DNA of 64,000 nucleotides from Paracoccaceae bacterium (GCA_020630695.1 JAHDIS010000007.1:1-64000), one strand, 5' to 3'. Positions 43,671-53,135 are shown, numbered from the stretch's first letter. Notes: generated by a model not told the origin, from the letters alone. Numbers and translations: made by a program.

Positions 43671-44573
43671 TCATCTGTCTCGTAGTAGCATCAGCAGCGC
43701 CAAGGCCGTCAGCGCCACGCCCGGAAGAACCAAAGCGGGTGGCGTGCCCCGTCCCAAGGCGATTTCCCACAGGATCACCCAACTGGGCGTCAGGTAGGTG
43801 TAGGCCATGACCTTAGCAGAGGGTAGCCGCAGTGCTGCAAAGCGTAGCAGCAGGAATGTCAAGCTTGTGGCCACAGCGGCGGTATAGCCGATTGTGATCC
43901 AAACGATCGGGGGCAGCGCGTTCCACTCCGTTGCCATAAGAGCAGGCCCTGCCCAGAGGCAGAGCAAGATCGCGCCAGCCGTCAGAATTGCGGCATTGAA
44001 GGCCAAGGCTGGCTCACCACGGCTTAGCTTGCGGAGCAATGGCGCATAGAGCGCATGACCGATGCATCCCCAGAAATAGATCGTTTCGCCGCGTCCGATT
44101 TCAAAGGCCAGAAGCGCAGTCAGATCGGCTCGAAAAATGACCCAGAGCGCGCCGACGCCGCCCACGGCAATTGCAAAGGCCATCCAGCCCGTGGTGACTT
44201 GGCGAACGACCAGATAGCCGAACACGGCCGTCAGTGCGGGGTTCAACGTGAAAACAGCAGCCATGCTGACCGGCGAGGCGGTCTTCAGGCCCTCGAACAT
44301 TGTCACGAAATAGATCGCGAAAAGTGCGGCCAAAGCAACGTAGCGCCAAGGCGCCGCTTTGATTTCGCGGGTTATCCCCCCGGTCGCCCAAGCGGCTAGC
44401 CACAAAAGAGCGCCCGCAATCACAAAGCGTACTGCATTCAGAACGGCGGGATCGATGAAGGGCGCGGCCATGCTGCCTAGGGAAAACGACCCGGCAACCA
44501 GGGCTGAGAAGCCAAGCATCGCAAGGTGGCCGCGCGCTGTTTCGCGCTTGGGCCCGTTTGCCGGGGTGCTCAC
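43671..44573 (-). CDS. EamA/DMT family transporter
   Basis: This 300-residue ten-helix drug/metabolite transporter has two EamA repeats. It starts at GTG 44573, overlapping the LysR stop (GTGA), so translation is coupled to the regulator. The frame to 44666 is not used since it runs into the LysR gene. The substrate is unknown. Confidence 0.85.
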   Translation of the reverse strand: MSTPANGPKRETARGHLAMLGFSALVAGSFSLGSMAAPFIDPAVLNAVRFVIAGALLWLAAWATGGITREIKAAPWRYVALAALFAIYFVTMFEGLKTASPVSMAAVFTLNPALTAVFGYLVVRQVTTGWMAFAIAVGGVGALWVIFRADLTALLAFEIGRGETIYFWGCIGHALYAPLLRKLSRGEPALAFNAAILTAGAILLCLWAGPALMATEWNALPPIVWITIGYTAAVATSLTFLLLRFAALRLPSAKVMAYTYLTPSWVILWEIALGRGTPPALVLPGVALTALALLMLLRDR

Positions 44574-45451
44574 GTTGCGCGACCTACACCTGTGTGCGCT
44601 TTTAGGTGCTGTAGAAAGGCCTGCACTTTTGCAGTCCGATGCAGATCGACATGCGTGACCAGCCAAAGGGGCGCGCTCCAGTCTTCTTCGGGCTCCATGA
44701 CCTGCACAAGATCGGGGTGCATTGCGGCGTCTTCGGTTCCCATAAAGCCAATACCGGACCCTGCAAGGATCGCCCGTTCCATCACTCTTGAATCCGTGCT
44801 GCGGAATACGACTTGCCGGTAGGGAATGTTGGCGCGCAACCAGCGCTGAAAGGGCGCGCGCCCGTCTGGATTATCATGTGCCACAAACTGGTGGGTCTTC
44901 AGGCTTTCCAGATCTGACGGCATTCCGTGTTTGTCCAGATAGCTGCGGCTGGCATAGAGGCCAACGTTCAGCGTGCAGAAAGGTTGAACGACATTGTCGG
45001 GTTCACTGGGCTGCGATCCCGCGCGCAACGCGACATGTGCTTCGCCATATTCCAACCGGAACACGCGGTCGTCTGTCAGGTAGCGCACGACAACATCGGG
45101 GTATTTTTTTTGGAAATCGGCGAGAATACCGACCATCAAGGGTGCGAAGCTGACCAAAGAGGTCACCAGCAATTCTCCCGATACATCATTGCCACGGCCC
45201 TTGATGCGCCCTTCGAGTTGCTGGAACTGATCGTCCGTGGTTTGCGCCACCCTCAAAAGATCTTCGCCTGCTTCGGTCGCCGTGTAGCCGCGTGCATGGC
45301 GTTGAAACAGCTTCACGCCCAACTGGGCCTCGAGCGCATCAACGTGTCGAATAACTGTGGCGTGGTGCACGCCCAATGCTTCTGCTGCACCACTAACCGT
45401 GCCAGCACGGGCGACCTGAAAAGCCGTGCGAATTTCGTCCCAGTTGTTCAT
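44570..45451 (-). CDS. LysR family transcriptional regulator
   Basis: This 293-residue regulator has an N-terminal helix-turn-helix (FQVARAGTVSGAAEALG, then VHHATVIRHVDALEAQLG) and a periplasmic-binding-like effector domain starting with GELLVTSLVSFAPLM. It is divergent from the azoreductase gene over about 114 bases with an inverted repeat, and cotranscribed with the EamA gene. It probably controls both. The effector may be a quinone or azo compound (inference). Confidence 0.9.
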   Translation of the reverse strand: MNNWDEIRTAFQVARAGTVSGAAEALGVHHATVIRHVDALEAQLGVKLFQRHARGYTATEAGEDLLRVAQTTDDQFQQLEGRIKGRGNDVSGELLVTSLVSFAPLMVGILADFQKKYPDVVVRYLTDDRVFRLEYGEAHVALRAGSQPSEPDNVVQPFCTLNVGLYASRSYLDKHGMPSDLESLKTHQFVAHDNPDGRAPFQRWLRANIPYRQVVFRSTDSRVMERAILAGSGIGFMGTEDAAMHPDLVQVMEPEEDWSAPLWLVTHVDLHRTAKVQAFLQHLKAHTGVGRAT

Positions 45452-45487
45452 GGCGTGTCCATATGTGCAAAATATAACAATCCATGC

Positions 45488-45516
45488 GCATTTTGGTGCC
45501 TTGAGTTCGAAAATGC
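45488..45516. promoter_or_regulatory. Inverted repeat between LysR and azoR genes
   Basis: GCATTTT and AAAATGC face each other over a 15-base spacer in the divergent region. LysR regulators usually bind such interrupted repeats. Confidence 0.45.
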
Positions 45517-45565
45517 AACGCCCTTTGTATGTGGGGTGATTCATACCAAACCAAGGAACAAAATC

Positions 45566-46147
45566 ATGACACAGAAACTCTTGCGGCTGGATGCGTCGTC
45601 CCGAACCGATGGATCGGTGAGCCGTGCCCTAGCGGACCAAGTTGTCGAGAAACTGGAGTTCACAGAGGTCGTTCACCGAGATCTCGCGGCGGACATTCCG
45701 CAACTGAATGCCGAATGGCTGAATGCAAATGGAACGCCAGAGCAGGACCGCGGGATGGATGAAAAGGCGGCGTTGGCACTGTCGGATACATTGATTGCCG
45801 AGGTCAAATCCGCTGACACAGTTCTGATCTCGACGCCAATCTACAACTTCGGTGTTCCGTCTTCGCTGAAGGCCTGGTTTGACCAGATTGCACGCGCTGG
45901 CATCACCTTTGAATACACCGCCGATGGGCCGCGAGGTCTGTTAAAGGGAAAACGTGCGATTTTGGTCGTTGCTTCCGGCGGTACCGAAGTCGATAGCCCG
46001 ATCGATTTCGCGACACCTTGGTTGCGGCACGTGATGAACTTCATCGGGATCGAGGATGTGCAGGTTGTGCGGTCCGACAAACTGATGGTCGATGCGGATG
46101 CTTCCATGCAGCGCGCGGTCAACGACATCGCGGCCCTTGCTGCGTGA
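45566..46147 (+). CDS. azoR: FMN-dependent NADH-azoreductase
   Basis: This 193-residue flavodoxin-fold enzyme reduces quinones and azo bonds with NADH. FMN-binding regions are LLRLDASSRTDGSVSRAL, STPIYNFGVPSSLKAWFD and VVASGGTEVDSP. AAGGA precedes ATG 45566. The long upstream frame is an artefact of the opposite LysR gene. Divergent regulation by the LysR protein is likely. Confidence 0.93.
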   Translation: MTQKLLRLDASSRTDGSVSRALADQVVEKLEFTEVVHRDLAADIPQLNAEWLNANGTPEQDRGMDEKAALALSDTLIAEVKSADTVLISTPIYNFGVPSSLKAWFDQIARAGITFEYTADGPRGLLKGKRAILVVASGGTEVDSPIDFATPWLRHVMNFIGIEDVQVVRSDKLMVDADASMQRAVNDIAALAA

Positions 46148-46240
46148 TCGAAGACGCGCGGGCCACGCGCACAGGGGGGGCGCTGGGATCATTCCGGCAC
46201 CTCGTGACGCTGCCCAATGACCTGTCTTGCTTGACTCTGA

Positions 46241-46294
46241 GGGGCGTGGCGCGTAAACGCGCGCCAACCCCGGAAGAGTTACTATATCTTCCGG
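46241..46294. other. Two adjacent hairpins between azoR and ffh
   Basis: The 291-base gap 46148-46438 holds no convincing gene. GGCGCG / CGCGCC (46248-46265), extended by GGGG / CCCC, is followed by CCGGAAGA / TCTTCCGG (46270-46294), an eight-pair stem with a nine-base loop. No T-run follows. They could be the leader of ffh, a processed RNA or the azoR 3' end. Confidence 0.4.
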
Positions 46295-46438
46295 TCCCAT
46301 GGCTATTGCCGGGATCGCCCTCCGTCAGCGCGTTGCGCCCACGGGGGCTGTCGCGCATTGGGTCTTGGCAATTGAGATACGCGCTGCGGCCCCTTACCTT
46401 TAGGGCAACCGCGGAAAACGAAGGGGGCCAGTGGGCCA

Positions 46439-47941
46439 ATGTTCGAAAATCTATCTGAACGTCTCGGTGGCGTATTTGATCGTCTGACCAAGCAGGGTGC
46501 GCTGAGCGAAGACGATGTCAAAACAGCCCTACGGGAAGTGCGCGTTGCTCTGCTTGAGGCCGACGTGTCGCTGCCCGTTGCGCGGCAGTTCATCAAGGCG
46601 GTCGAAAAGAAAGCCACAGGCGCAGCGGTGACCAAATCCGTCACGCCCGGCCAGCAGGTTGTCAAAATTGTCCATGACGAGCTGATCGGTGTTTTGCGCG
46701 GTGAGGGTGAACCGGGGTCTCTGAAAATCGATAGCCCGCCCGCGCCGATCCTCATGGTTGGTCTGCAAGGTGGTGGTAAAACGACGACCACCGCCAAGCT
46801 GGCCAAACGGCTCAAGGAGCGGGACGGCAAAAAGGTTCTGATGGCGTCGCTGGACGTAAACCGCCCGGCTGCGATGGAGCAGTTGGCCATCCTTGGTACA
46901 CAGATTGGTGTCGACACCTTGCCCATCATCAAGGGCGAAGATCCGGTCGCAATCGCCAAGCGCGCCAAGACGCAGGCCGGTCTGGGTGGCTATGACGTCT
47001 ATATGCTGGATACCGCGGGCCGCCTGTCCATCGACGAAGAACTGATGGCACAGGTCGAAGCGGTCCGTGACGTGGCCAACCCGCGCGAAACGCTGCTGGT
47101 GGTCGATGGTCTCACCGGTCAGGACGCAGTGCATACAGCCGAAAATTTCGATGAACGCATCGGCATCTCGGGTGTTGTTCTGACCCGTATGGATGGTGAC
47201 GGCCGCGGCGGTGCGGCTCTTTCCATGCGCGCTGTCACCGGCAAGCCGATCAAGTTCGTCGGTCTGGGCGAAAAGATGGACGCGCTCGAAACCTTTGAGC
47301 CGGATCGGATCGCGGGCCGAATTCTTGGCATGGGCGACATCGTCAGCCTCGTGGAAAAGGCGCAACAGACGCTGGAGGCCGAACAGGCCGAACGCATGAT
47401 GAAGCGCTTCTCCAAGGGTCAGTTCAACATGAATGACCTCAAGATGCAGCTAGAGCAAATGATCAAGATGGGCGGCATGGAAGGTATGATGTCCATGATG
47501 CCCGGTATGGCGAAGGCCGCCAAGCAAATGGGCGACGCAGGCATCGACGACAAGATTCTGCGCCAGCAGATCGCCTTGATCCATTCGATGACCAAACGGG
47601 AACGGGCCAATCCGCAGATTTTGCAGGCGAGCCGCAAGAAACGCATCGCCAAGGGCGCGGGCATGGAAGTGTCTGATCTGAACAAACTGCTCAAGATGCA
47701 GCGTCAGATGTCCGACATGATGAAGAAGATGGGCAAGATGGGCAAAGGTGGCATGCTGAAACAAGCCATGCGCGGCATGTTCGGCAAAGGCGGTATGCCT
47801 GCCGGTATGGATCCATCACAGATGGACCCCAAAGCGCTGGAGCAAGCCGCCAAAGCCATGGGTGGTCCCGGCGGCCTTCCGGGCATGGGCGGCGGTGCTG
47901 CTCTGCCTCCGGGTCTCAGTGGATTTGGCAAGAAGAAATAA
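46439..47941 (+). CDS. ffh: Signal recognition particle protein Ffh
   Basis: This 500-residue GTPase targets membrane proteins to the translocon together with 4.5S RNA and FtsY. The N-domain ALLEADVSL motif is present, the G1 motif is GLQGGGKTTTTAKLA, and G3 is DTAGR. The methionine-rich M domain runs from about residue 325 (KMGGMEGMMSMMPGMAK) to a low-complexity glycine and methionine tail. It begins a group with five acetyltransferase genes and the rpsP-trmD genes. Confidence 0.96.
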   Translation: MFENLSERLGGVFDRLTKQGALSEDDVKTALREVRVALLEADVSLPVARQFIKAVEKKATGAAVTKSVTPGQQVVKIVHDELIGVLRGEGEPGSLKIDSPPAPILMVGLQGGGKTTTTAKLAKRLKERDGKKVLMASLDVNRPAAMEQLAILGTQIGVDTLPIIKGEDPVAIAKRAKTQAGLGGYDVYMLDTAGRLSIDEELMAQVEAVRDVANPRETLLVVDGLTGQDAVHTAENFDERIGISGVVLTRMDGDGRGGAALSMRAVTGKPIKFVGLGEKMDALETFEPDRIAGRILGMGDIVSLVEKAQQTLEAEQAERMMKRFSKGQFNMNDLKMQLEQMIKMGGMEGMMSMMPGMAKAAKQMGDAGIDDKILRQQIALIHSMTKRERANPQILQASRKKRIAKGAGMEVSDLNKLLKMQRQMSDMMKKMGKMGKGGMLKQAMRGMFGKGGMPAGMDPSQMDPKALEQAAKAMGGPGGLPGMGGGAALPPGLSGFGKKK

Positions 47942-47945
47942 GTCT

Positions 47946-48479
47946 ATGCCCGCCCCAACCCTTCATACACCGCGCCTGACGCTGCGCGGCCATGTGATGG
48001 CCGATCTCGAGCAGTTGTGCGACCTGTTCGAGACAGACCGTGCCGTGCACATGGGTGGTCCGATCCCGCGCAAGTCTGCGTGGCGCTGGATCGCGTCCGA
48101 AGTGGGGATGTGGGATCTCATGGGGCATGGTTCCTGGGGCATTGAAACCAAGGACGGCGACTTTGTCGGGCAGGTTGGCATCATGCAGCCGCCGCATTTT
48201 CCCGAAGCTGAAATCGGCTGGACTCTGCTGGAGGCTGGCGAAGGCAAGGGCTATGCCTTTGAGGCGGCAACGGCGGCTTTGGAATGGGCCTGGGCGCAGG
48301 GCCGGGAAACACTGGTCAGCTACATAGCGCCCGAAAATGCACGCTCCATCGCTTTGGCTGAACGTCTGGGGGCCACGCATGACCCGGATGCGCCGATGCC
48401 CATTGGAGAAACACAACAGGTCACGCTTGTTTATCGTCACAGCCCCGATGCGGATGGAAGCCCGGAGGCCTATGCATGA
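47946..48479 (+). CDS. GNAT acetyltransferase 1 of tandem array
   Basis: This 177-residue RimJ/RimL-type acetyltransferase has the family opening TPRLTLRGHVMADLEQL. MGGPIPRKSAW and GEGKGYAFEAATAALEWAW give the acetyl-CoA loop. The start follows the ffh stop by four bases, so it is in the ffh transcript. It shares its layout with the next four genes. The substrate is unknown; ribosomal proteins are conceivable. Confidence 0.9.
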   Translation: MPAPTLHTPRLTLRGHVMADLEQLCDLFETDRAVHMGGPIPRKSAWRWIASEVGMWDLMGHGSWGIETKDGDFVGQVGIMQPPHFPEAEIGWTLLEAGEGKGYAFEAATAALEWAWAQGRETLVSYIAPENARSIALAERLGATHDPDAPMPIGETQQVTLVYRHSPDADGSPEAYA

Positions 48480-49042
48480 GCGTGGCGGCACGAAATACAG
48501 TCGGGGCATCTGATCTGACATTGACCAACGCACCTGTGTTGGAAACCGACCGGTTGATCCTGCGCGGGCCAGAAAAGCGTGACGCCGAACCAGTCATGGC
48601 TTTCCTGCGTGACCCAATTCGCTCGGAAGGTTTTGGTCATATCCCACTGCGCGGTGATGCGTGGCGCTGGTTCACGTTGAACGTGGGACACTGGCATTGG
48701 CATGGCTATGGCTATTTCGTCATCGAGGAAAAGTCATCGGGGCAGGCGGCTGGAATCAGCGGAATTTGGAACCCGGAAACTTGGCCCGAACCTGAATTGG
48801 GCTGGGTCGTTTTTGAAGGTTTTGAAGGCAAGTCGATCGCCTATGAAGCGGCGGAACGGGCGCGGCGTTGGGCCTATCAAGAATTGGGCTTTACCACTTT
48901 GACGTCCAACATTGTGCCATCCAACATGCGGTCCAAAGCTCTCGCCACCCGTCTGGGCGCTCGATTTGAGCGCCTCTACGACAACGAGAACATGGGTGAA
49001 GACGAGTTGTGGCGCCATCCCGGACCGGAGGCGCTGTCATGA
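48476..49042 (+). CDS. GNAT acetyltransferase 2 of tandem array
   Basis: This 188-residue paralogue has the opening ETDRLILRGPEKRDAEPV. It continues with HWHWHGYGYFVIEEKSSG, TWPEPELGWVVFEGFEGKS and a final YDNENMGEDELWRHP. The acetyl-CoA loop reads FEGKSIAYEAA, where the usual glycine is replaced by serine and isoleucine. It overlaps gene 1 by four bases and gene 3 by four bases. Confidence 0.9.
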   Translation: MSVAARNTVGASDLTLTNAPVLETDRLILRGPEKRDAEPVMAFLRDPIRSEGFGHIPLRGDAWRWFTLNVGHWHWHGYGYFVIEEKSSGQAAGISGIWNPETWPEPELGWVVFEGFEGKSIAYEAAERARRWAYQELGFTTLTSNIVPSNMRSKALATRLGARFERLYDNENMGEDELWRHPGPEALS

Positions 49043-49572
49043 CCGCGAATGCCGGTTTCCCGCGTCTCGAAACAGAGCGCCTGATTTTGCGCGGCCCACT
49101 GGAGTCGGATTACCCGGCGGTCGCGGCATTTATGGCCTCCCCACGTGCCACATTTGTTGGTGGTCCGGTCAACGATGAGTTCGCGACATGGCGCGCATTT
49201 TTGGCAGTCATCGGACACTGGAGTCTGCGCGGCTACGGTTTCTTCACGCTTGAACACCGTGAGTCGGGTGCCATTGTCGGGCGGGCGGGCATCGTCAATC
49301 ACATTATGTGGCCCGAGCCCGAGCTGGGCTGGCATCTGTTCGATGGCTTTGAAGGCCAAGGGTATGCCTATGAAGCGGCCGTTGAAATTCGACAGTGGGC
49401 CGACAAAAGCCTTGGGCTTGGTCCGTTGATTTCACTCATCGTTCCGGAAAACGAACGCTCGGTTCGGCTCGCGGAGCGTCTGGGGGCCACAGCCGAGTCC
49501 GAAATTGAACTGATGGGCGCGACAGGTGTGGTCTACCGTCATCCCAATCTCTCGGCGGAGAGCGCAGCATGA
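49039..49572 (+). CDS. GNAT acetyltransferase 3 of tandem array
   Basis: This 177-residue paralogue has ETERLILRGPLESDYPAV, then the loop FEGQGYAYEAAVEI. VVYRHP near the end is shared with gene 5. The start at 49039 overlaps the previous stop (ATGA); the frame to 49009 is rejected. Confidence 0.9.
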   Translation: MTANAGFPRLETERLILRGPLESDYPAVAAFMASPRATFVGGPVNDEFATWRAFLAVIGHWSLRGYGFFTLEHRESGAIVGRAGIVNHIMWPEPELGWHLFDGFEGQGYAYEAAVEIRQWADKSLGLGPLISLIVPENERSVRLAERLGATAESEIELMGATGVVYRHPNLSAESAA

Positions 49573-50141
49573 AGGCGCCTTGTGAAAAGCATCGCCCCGG
49601 TCCGGCGGCCCGTATAGCAGCCCGGCTTGGCGGCAAGGTGACGAGCATCGACACCAAACGCCTGCAACTGCGCGCACCGCGCATCTATGATTTCAACGCA
49701 TTTGCCGAAATCATGTGCTCGGATCGCGCGGTTTATATGGACGGACCGCTGACCCGCAAAGAAGCCTGGGCCGAGTTTACCGGTTACACGGCGCTTTGGC
49801 TGTTGCATGGGCATGGGCTTTGGACAATCGATGCGCAAACCACGCCATCGGCAGGGTTCGTCAGCCTGGGCTATGAATACGATGACCCGGAGGCAGAGCT
49901 GGGTGTGTTCCTGACTGCAGCCGTCGAAGGCCAGGGCTATGCCGAAGAGGCGATGCGCGCTGCCCTGGATCACGCGTTCAAGGAACTTAAGTGGGACAGC
50001 GTCGTATCCTATGTCGATCACGAGAACACACGCTGTATTCGCTTGATGGAACGACTTGGGGCTGCCCGTGACATCACCGCTGAAAAGGCACTGGACGAGG
50101 ATGTTCTGGTCTACCGGCACCTTTCAGAGGGGGCTGCCTGA
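49569..50141 (+). CDS. GNAT acetyltransferase 4 of tandem array
   Basis: This 190-residue paralogue is the most divergent of the group. It has an extra basic N-terminal stretch (KHRPGPAARIAARLGGK), TKRLQLRAPRIYDF, and the loop VEGQGYAEEAMRAAL. It overlaps gene 3 by four bases and gene 5 by one. Confidence 0.9.
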   Translation: MKAPCEKHRPGPAARIAARLGGKVTSIDTKRLQLRAPRIYDFNAFAEIMCSDRAVYMDGPLTRKEAWAEFTGYTALWLLHGHGLWTIDAQTTPSAGFVSLGYEYDDPEAELGVFLTAAVEGQGYAEEAMRAALDHAFKELKWDSVVSYVDHENTRCIRLMERLGAARDITAEKALDEDVLVYRHLSEGAA

Positions 50142-50746
50142 TGGGCCATCGCGACATCCCCATTCTCGAAACAGAGCGTCTTCAACTGCGTGGACCTGAG
50201 CCCGAGGATTATCCTGATTTCAAGGCAACTTTTGCCTCGTACCGTTCGCGCTATATGGGCGGCCCGCTCAATGCCTACGAAGCATGGATGCTCTATGCCG
50301 CAGAGATCGGCCACTGGGAAATTCGTGGCTACGGCATGTGGATGATCCACCTGCGCGACACGGACGAAACCGTTGGCATGGCCGGCGCATGGTTCCCGGC
50401 AAAATGGCCCGAGCCCGAGATCGCATGGATCATCTGGCCGGATCGGGCCGGCAAGGGATTTGCGCTGGAGGCGACGCACCGTGTGCGCGGGTATCTGTAT
50501 GGAGAAAAAGGTTGGGATACTGCCGTGTCCTACATTGATCCAAAGAACCTGGACAGTATTCGTCTGGCCGAACGTCTTGGCGCGACCAAAGACAAATCTG
50601 CACCAACAGTGGATGGCCACGACGCTGTCTACCGTCATCCTTCGCCTCAGCAACTTGATGGATCGCAGCTGGCCCATGGCATCGACATGGAAATCAGCCA
50701 TTACGCCGATCCGCTCTTTAAACCGAAAGGTTTCGCCCTTGACTGA
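50141..50746 (+). CDS. GNAT acetyltransferase 5 of tandem array
   Basis: This 201-residue paralogue has ETERLQLRGPEPEDYPDF, YMGGPLNAYEAW and the loop GRAGKGFALEATHRVRGYL. It has a C-terminal extension of about 30 residues after VYRHPSPQQL. The stop overlaps the start of the chorismate mutase gene. Confidence 0.9.
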   Translation: MGHRDIPILETERLQLRGPEPEDYPDFKATFASYRSRYMGGPLNAYEAWMLYAAEIGHWEIRGYGMWMIHLRDTDETVGMAGAWFPAKWPEPEIAWIIWPDRAGKGFALEATHRVRGYLYGEKGWDTAVSYIDPKNLDSIRLAERLGATKDKSAPTVDGHDAVYRHPSPQQLDGSQLAHGIDMEISHYADPLFKPKGFALD

Positions 50747-51038
50747 TGATGTCGTAAAACGCGCCGCCGAAATTCTGGCTGGCCATCGTGATAGCATTGA
50801 CCGGCTGGACGCAATCCTTGTGTTCACGCTGGCCGAGCGGTTCAAACACACACAGGCGGTTGGCGTCCTCAAGGCGCAACACGACCTTCCCCCATCCGAC
50901 CCCGCGCGCGAACAAAAGCAGATTGCGCGGCTCCAGGATTTGGCGACCCAAGCGGACCTCGATCCGGAGTTTGCCAAGAAATTCCTGAACTTCGTCATTC
51001 AGGAAGTCATCCAACACCACGAGAAACACCAATCCTAG
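50739..51038 (+). CDS. Chorismate mutase (AroQ type)
   Basis: This 99-residue all-helical enzyme turns chorismate into prephenate. Key positions of the AroQ fold are visible in [20 protein letters not shown] and [20 protein letters not shown]. The start is TTG 50739, eight bases after AAAGG, overlapping the last acetyltransferase gene. The long frame upstream is a shadow. Placement next to rpsP is known from other Rhodobacteraceae. Confidence 0.88.
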   Translation: MTDDVVKRAAEILAGHRDSIDRLDAILVFTLAERFKHTQAVGVLKAQHDLPPSDPAREQKQIARLQDLATQADLDPEFAKKFLNFVIQEVIQHHEKHQS

Positions 51039-51087
51039 GTGCGTGACATCACGCATCCTACGCAAGCCATTCAAAGGAGAAACACTC

Positions 51088-51477
51088 ATGGCTATCAAAA
51101 TCCGGCTCGCCCGCGGCGGCTCTAAAAAGCGTCCTTTCTATCGCATCGTTGCTGCGGATTCCCGTATGCCGCGCGATGGTCGCTTCATCGAAAAGCTGGG
51201 CACCTACAACCCACTGCTGCCCAAAGACAGCGAAGAGCGGGTAAAAATGGATCTCGAGCGCGTTCAGTACTGGCTGGGTCAGGGCGCCCAGACCACCGAT
51301 CGCGTCTCGCGTTTCCTCGAAGCGGCTGGCGTTGTTGAGAAGAAAGAGCGCAACAACCCAGAGAAGGCCGTCCCTGGCAAGAAAGCACAGGAACGCGCCG
51401 AAGAAAAAGCAGCCAAGGCAGCTGAAGCAGCAGCACCTGCGGAAGAGCCTGCGGCAGAAGAAGCCGCTGCGGAATAA
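51088..51477 (+). CDS. rpsP: 30S ribosomal protein S16
   Basis: This 129-residue protein has the S16 core in residues 1-80 ([20 protein letters not shown], then [13 protein letters not shown]). It then carries an alanine-, lysine- and glutamate-rich tail of about 45 residues, typical of alphaproteobacteria. AAAGGAG precedes ATG 51088. Confidence 0.96.
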   Translation: MAIKIRLARGGSKKRPFYRIVAADSRMPRDGRFIEKLGTYNPLLPKDSEERVKMDLERVQYWLGQGAQTTDRVSRFLEAAGVVEKKERNNPEKAVPGKKAQERAEEKAAKAAEAAAPAEEPAAEEAAAE

Positions 51478-51512
51478 TCCGCTTGGCAGGGCACATGCCC
51501 CTTGTAAAATCT

Positions 51513-51538
51513 CCGGTGGCGGTTTGTTCTGCCACCGG
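51513..51538. other. Hairpin downstream of rpsP
   Basis: CCGGTGGC and GCCACCGG form a perfect eight-pair stem with a ten-base loop, 36 bases after the rpsP stop. No T-run is present, so it may act as a processing or pausing site that reduces expression of the following genes. Confidence 0.5.
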
Positions 51539-51564
51539 TGCCTTGCTAGCTGGAAAGTGACGTT

Positions 51565-51705
51565 TTGTTTCGCCTGATCCGTCTTCCATTCCTTTTGGCC
51601 GCTGCTTTTGTGGTGGGCGTATTCTGGGAAAGGATGTCGGAAACCGAGCGTTGTGCAGAACGGGCAGGCATCATGGAAAACGGTTTGTGCATGGAGCCGC
51701 GATAA
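51565..51705 (+). CDS. Small membrane protein, 46 residues
   Basis: The frame from TTG 51565 to TAA 51703-51705 has GGAAAG upstream at a suitable distance. It encodes one hydrophobic helix ([15 protein letters not shown]) and a short C-terminal part with two cysteines ([14 protein letters not shown]). The stop overlaps the rimM start (TAATG), which suggests translational coupling. A protein of this kind seems to be present between rpsP and rimM in related genomes, to my memory. The function is unknown. Confidence 0.6.
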   Translation: MFRLIRLPFLLAAAFVVGVFWERMSETERCAERAGIMENGLCMEPR

Positions 51706-52208
51706 TGGAACGCGTCTGTGTCGGAGCAATAGCGGGTGCCTTTGGCGTGCAAGGAGAAGTGCGGCTGAAAAGCTTTACCTCTGATCCTTCCGCAATTGCT
51801 GACTATGCACCTCTCACAACCGAAGATGGCTCACGCAGTTTCGAAGTGACCATTTCCCGGGAAATCAAACAGGGTTTTGCGGCGCGCTTGTCGGGCGTTC
51901 TGACCAAAGAGCAGGCAGATGAACTGCGCGGTACGCGACTTTTCGCTTTGCGGGATCGGTTGCCGTCTCTTCCTGACGATGAATATTACCATACCGACCT
52001 GATCGGTCTTACTGTTGTGGACACGGGCGGGGCAACGCTGGGCACTGTGCGCGCTGTTCACAATCATGGCGCGGATGATTTGCTGGAATTGGCAATGCCG
52101 GGTCAAAGCAAAACGGTGCTATTGCCATTCACGCAGGCTGCGGTGCCCACTGTGGATTTGGCAGCTGGCCGTTTGATCGCAGATCCGCCCGAGGGTTTGA
52201 TAGAATGA
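51705..52208 (+). CDS. rimM: Ribosome maturation factor RimM
   Basis: This 167-residue protein assists 30S maturation by binding S19. The N-terminal RimM domain opens [21 protein letters not shown], and a PRC-barrel part contains [11 protein letters not shown] and [15 protein letters not shown]. The start at 51705 overlaps the small membrane protein stop. Confidence 0.95.
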   Translation: MERVCVGAIAGAFGVQGEVRLKSFTSDPSAIADYAPLTTEDGSRSFEVTISREIKQGFAARLSGVLTKEQADELRGTRLFALRDRLPSLPDDEYYHTDLIGLTVVDTGGATLGTVRAVHNHGADDLLELAMPGQSKTVLLPFTQAAVPTVDLAAGRLIADPPEGLIE

Positions 52209-53014
52209 CAGCCCGGATCGTTATTCATGCCGGATTTCACAAAACTGGAACGACGAGTGTCCAATCCCTGATCCATACAAACCGGCGCATTCTGGAGCGA
52301 CAGGTTCGTTGCTATCTGAGGCCGGATTTTCAGGAGCTGACAGATGCATGCCGCGTCTTTTCGGTGGATCCGAACCCACGAACTATTCTGGGGATTGCCG
52401 ACGCCGCAGGTGCGTTTTTCGATGGGCTGAACCCGGATGATCCGCGCGGAATCCTGATGTCGTCCGAGGACCTTTCTGGTCATCTGCCGGGGCGTCATGG
52501 GTTGGATCGGTATGACGCTGCCAGCCTGATCATGGCGCAGCTGACCGAATGCATCCGCACCCGTTTCGGAGACGAAGTACCCCTGACGTATTACTTTTCC
52601 ACGCGGGGACGCAAAGATTGGCTGCGGTCGACCTATTGGCAGAACCTGCGCAGCACGCGTCTTGAGCTGGGTTTCGAAGACTACAGCCAGCAGATTGCTC
52701 CGGCAGCGGACCTGCCGGTGGTCTTGGACGAGGTTGCCGAGGCGGTTAGTCCGGCCGCCGCCGTTGCTGCTTTGCCGTTGGAAGAGAGCAAAGACCAACC
52801 ACTTGGGCCGCTGACCCCTTTGATGGACTTGTTGGATATTCCCGAGGTGACACGCAGCAAGCTGCGGATGTTGCCGCCCGAAAACGTGCAGCCTGATCTG
52901 GGGCTGGAAGATGTTTTCCTGGCCCTCAACCGGTCTAGTTTCAAAGACAGGCATTTGCGCGCCGCCAAGAAGCTTTTGCGCCAATTGGCGAACAAACAGT
53001 CAGAAAACGACTGA
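52205..53014 (+). CDS. Sulfotransferase-like P-loop protein
   Basis: This 269-residue protein opens with [19 protein letters not shown]. This is the PAPS-binding loop pattern of sulfotransferases. The rest, with [17 protein letters not shown], fits the fold weakly. It overlaps rimM by four bases. The acceptor is unknown, and the position between rimM and trmD appears to be lineage-specific. Confidence 0.7.
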   Translation: MTARIVIHAGFHKTGTTSVQSLIHTNRRILERQVRCYLRPDFQELTDACRVFSVDPNPRTILGIADAAGAFFDGLNPDDPRGILMSSEDLSGHLPGRHGLDRYDAASLIMAQLTECIRTRFGDEVPLTYYFSTRGRKDWLRSTYWQNLRSTRLELGFEDYSQQIAPAADLPVVLDEVAEAVSPAAAVAALPLEESKDQPLGPLTPLMDLLDIPEVTRSKLRMLPPENVQPDLGLEDVFLALNRSSFKDRHLRAAKKLLRQLANKQSEND

Positions 53015-53135
53015 TTGTTTCTATAAGTCTCTGAAATTTAGATAAAATCCAATCTGGCTAACATCAAACTGCCATATTGTGAGTCCATTTTCGCCCTATT
53101 CGATTGTGATCTGTACTGGCGTTTTGGAGTCTTCG

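Noticed and set aside
44927..45565. N-terminal extension of azoR
   Set aside because: It is antisense to the LysR gene, and the family start with AAGGA lies at 45566.
46148..46438. 4.5S RNA gene in front of ffh
   Set aside because: The conserved tetraloop and internal loop bases of SRP RNA are not present.
47946..50746. Tandem GNAT array as transposon-borne resistance cassette
   Set aside because: No integrase, attC-like sites, inverted repeats or base-composition change; overlaps show it is part of the operon.
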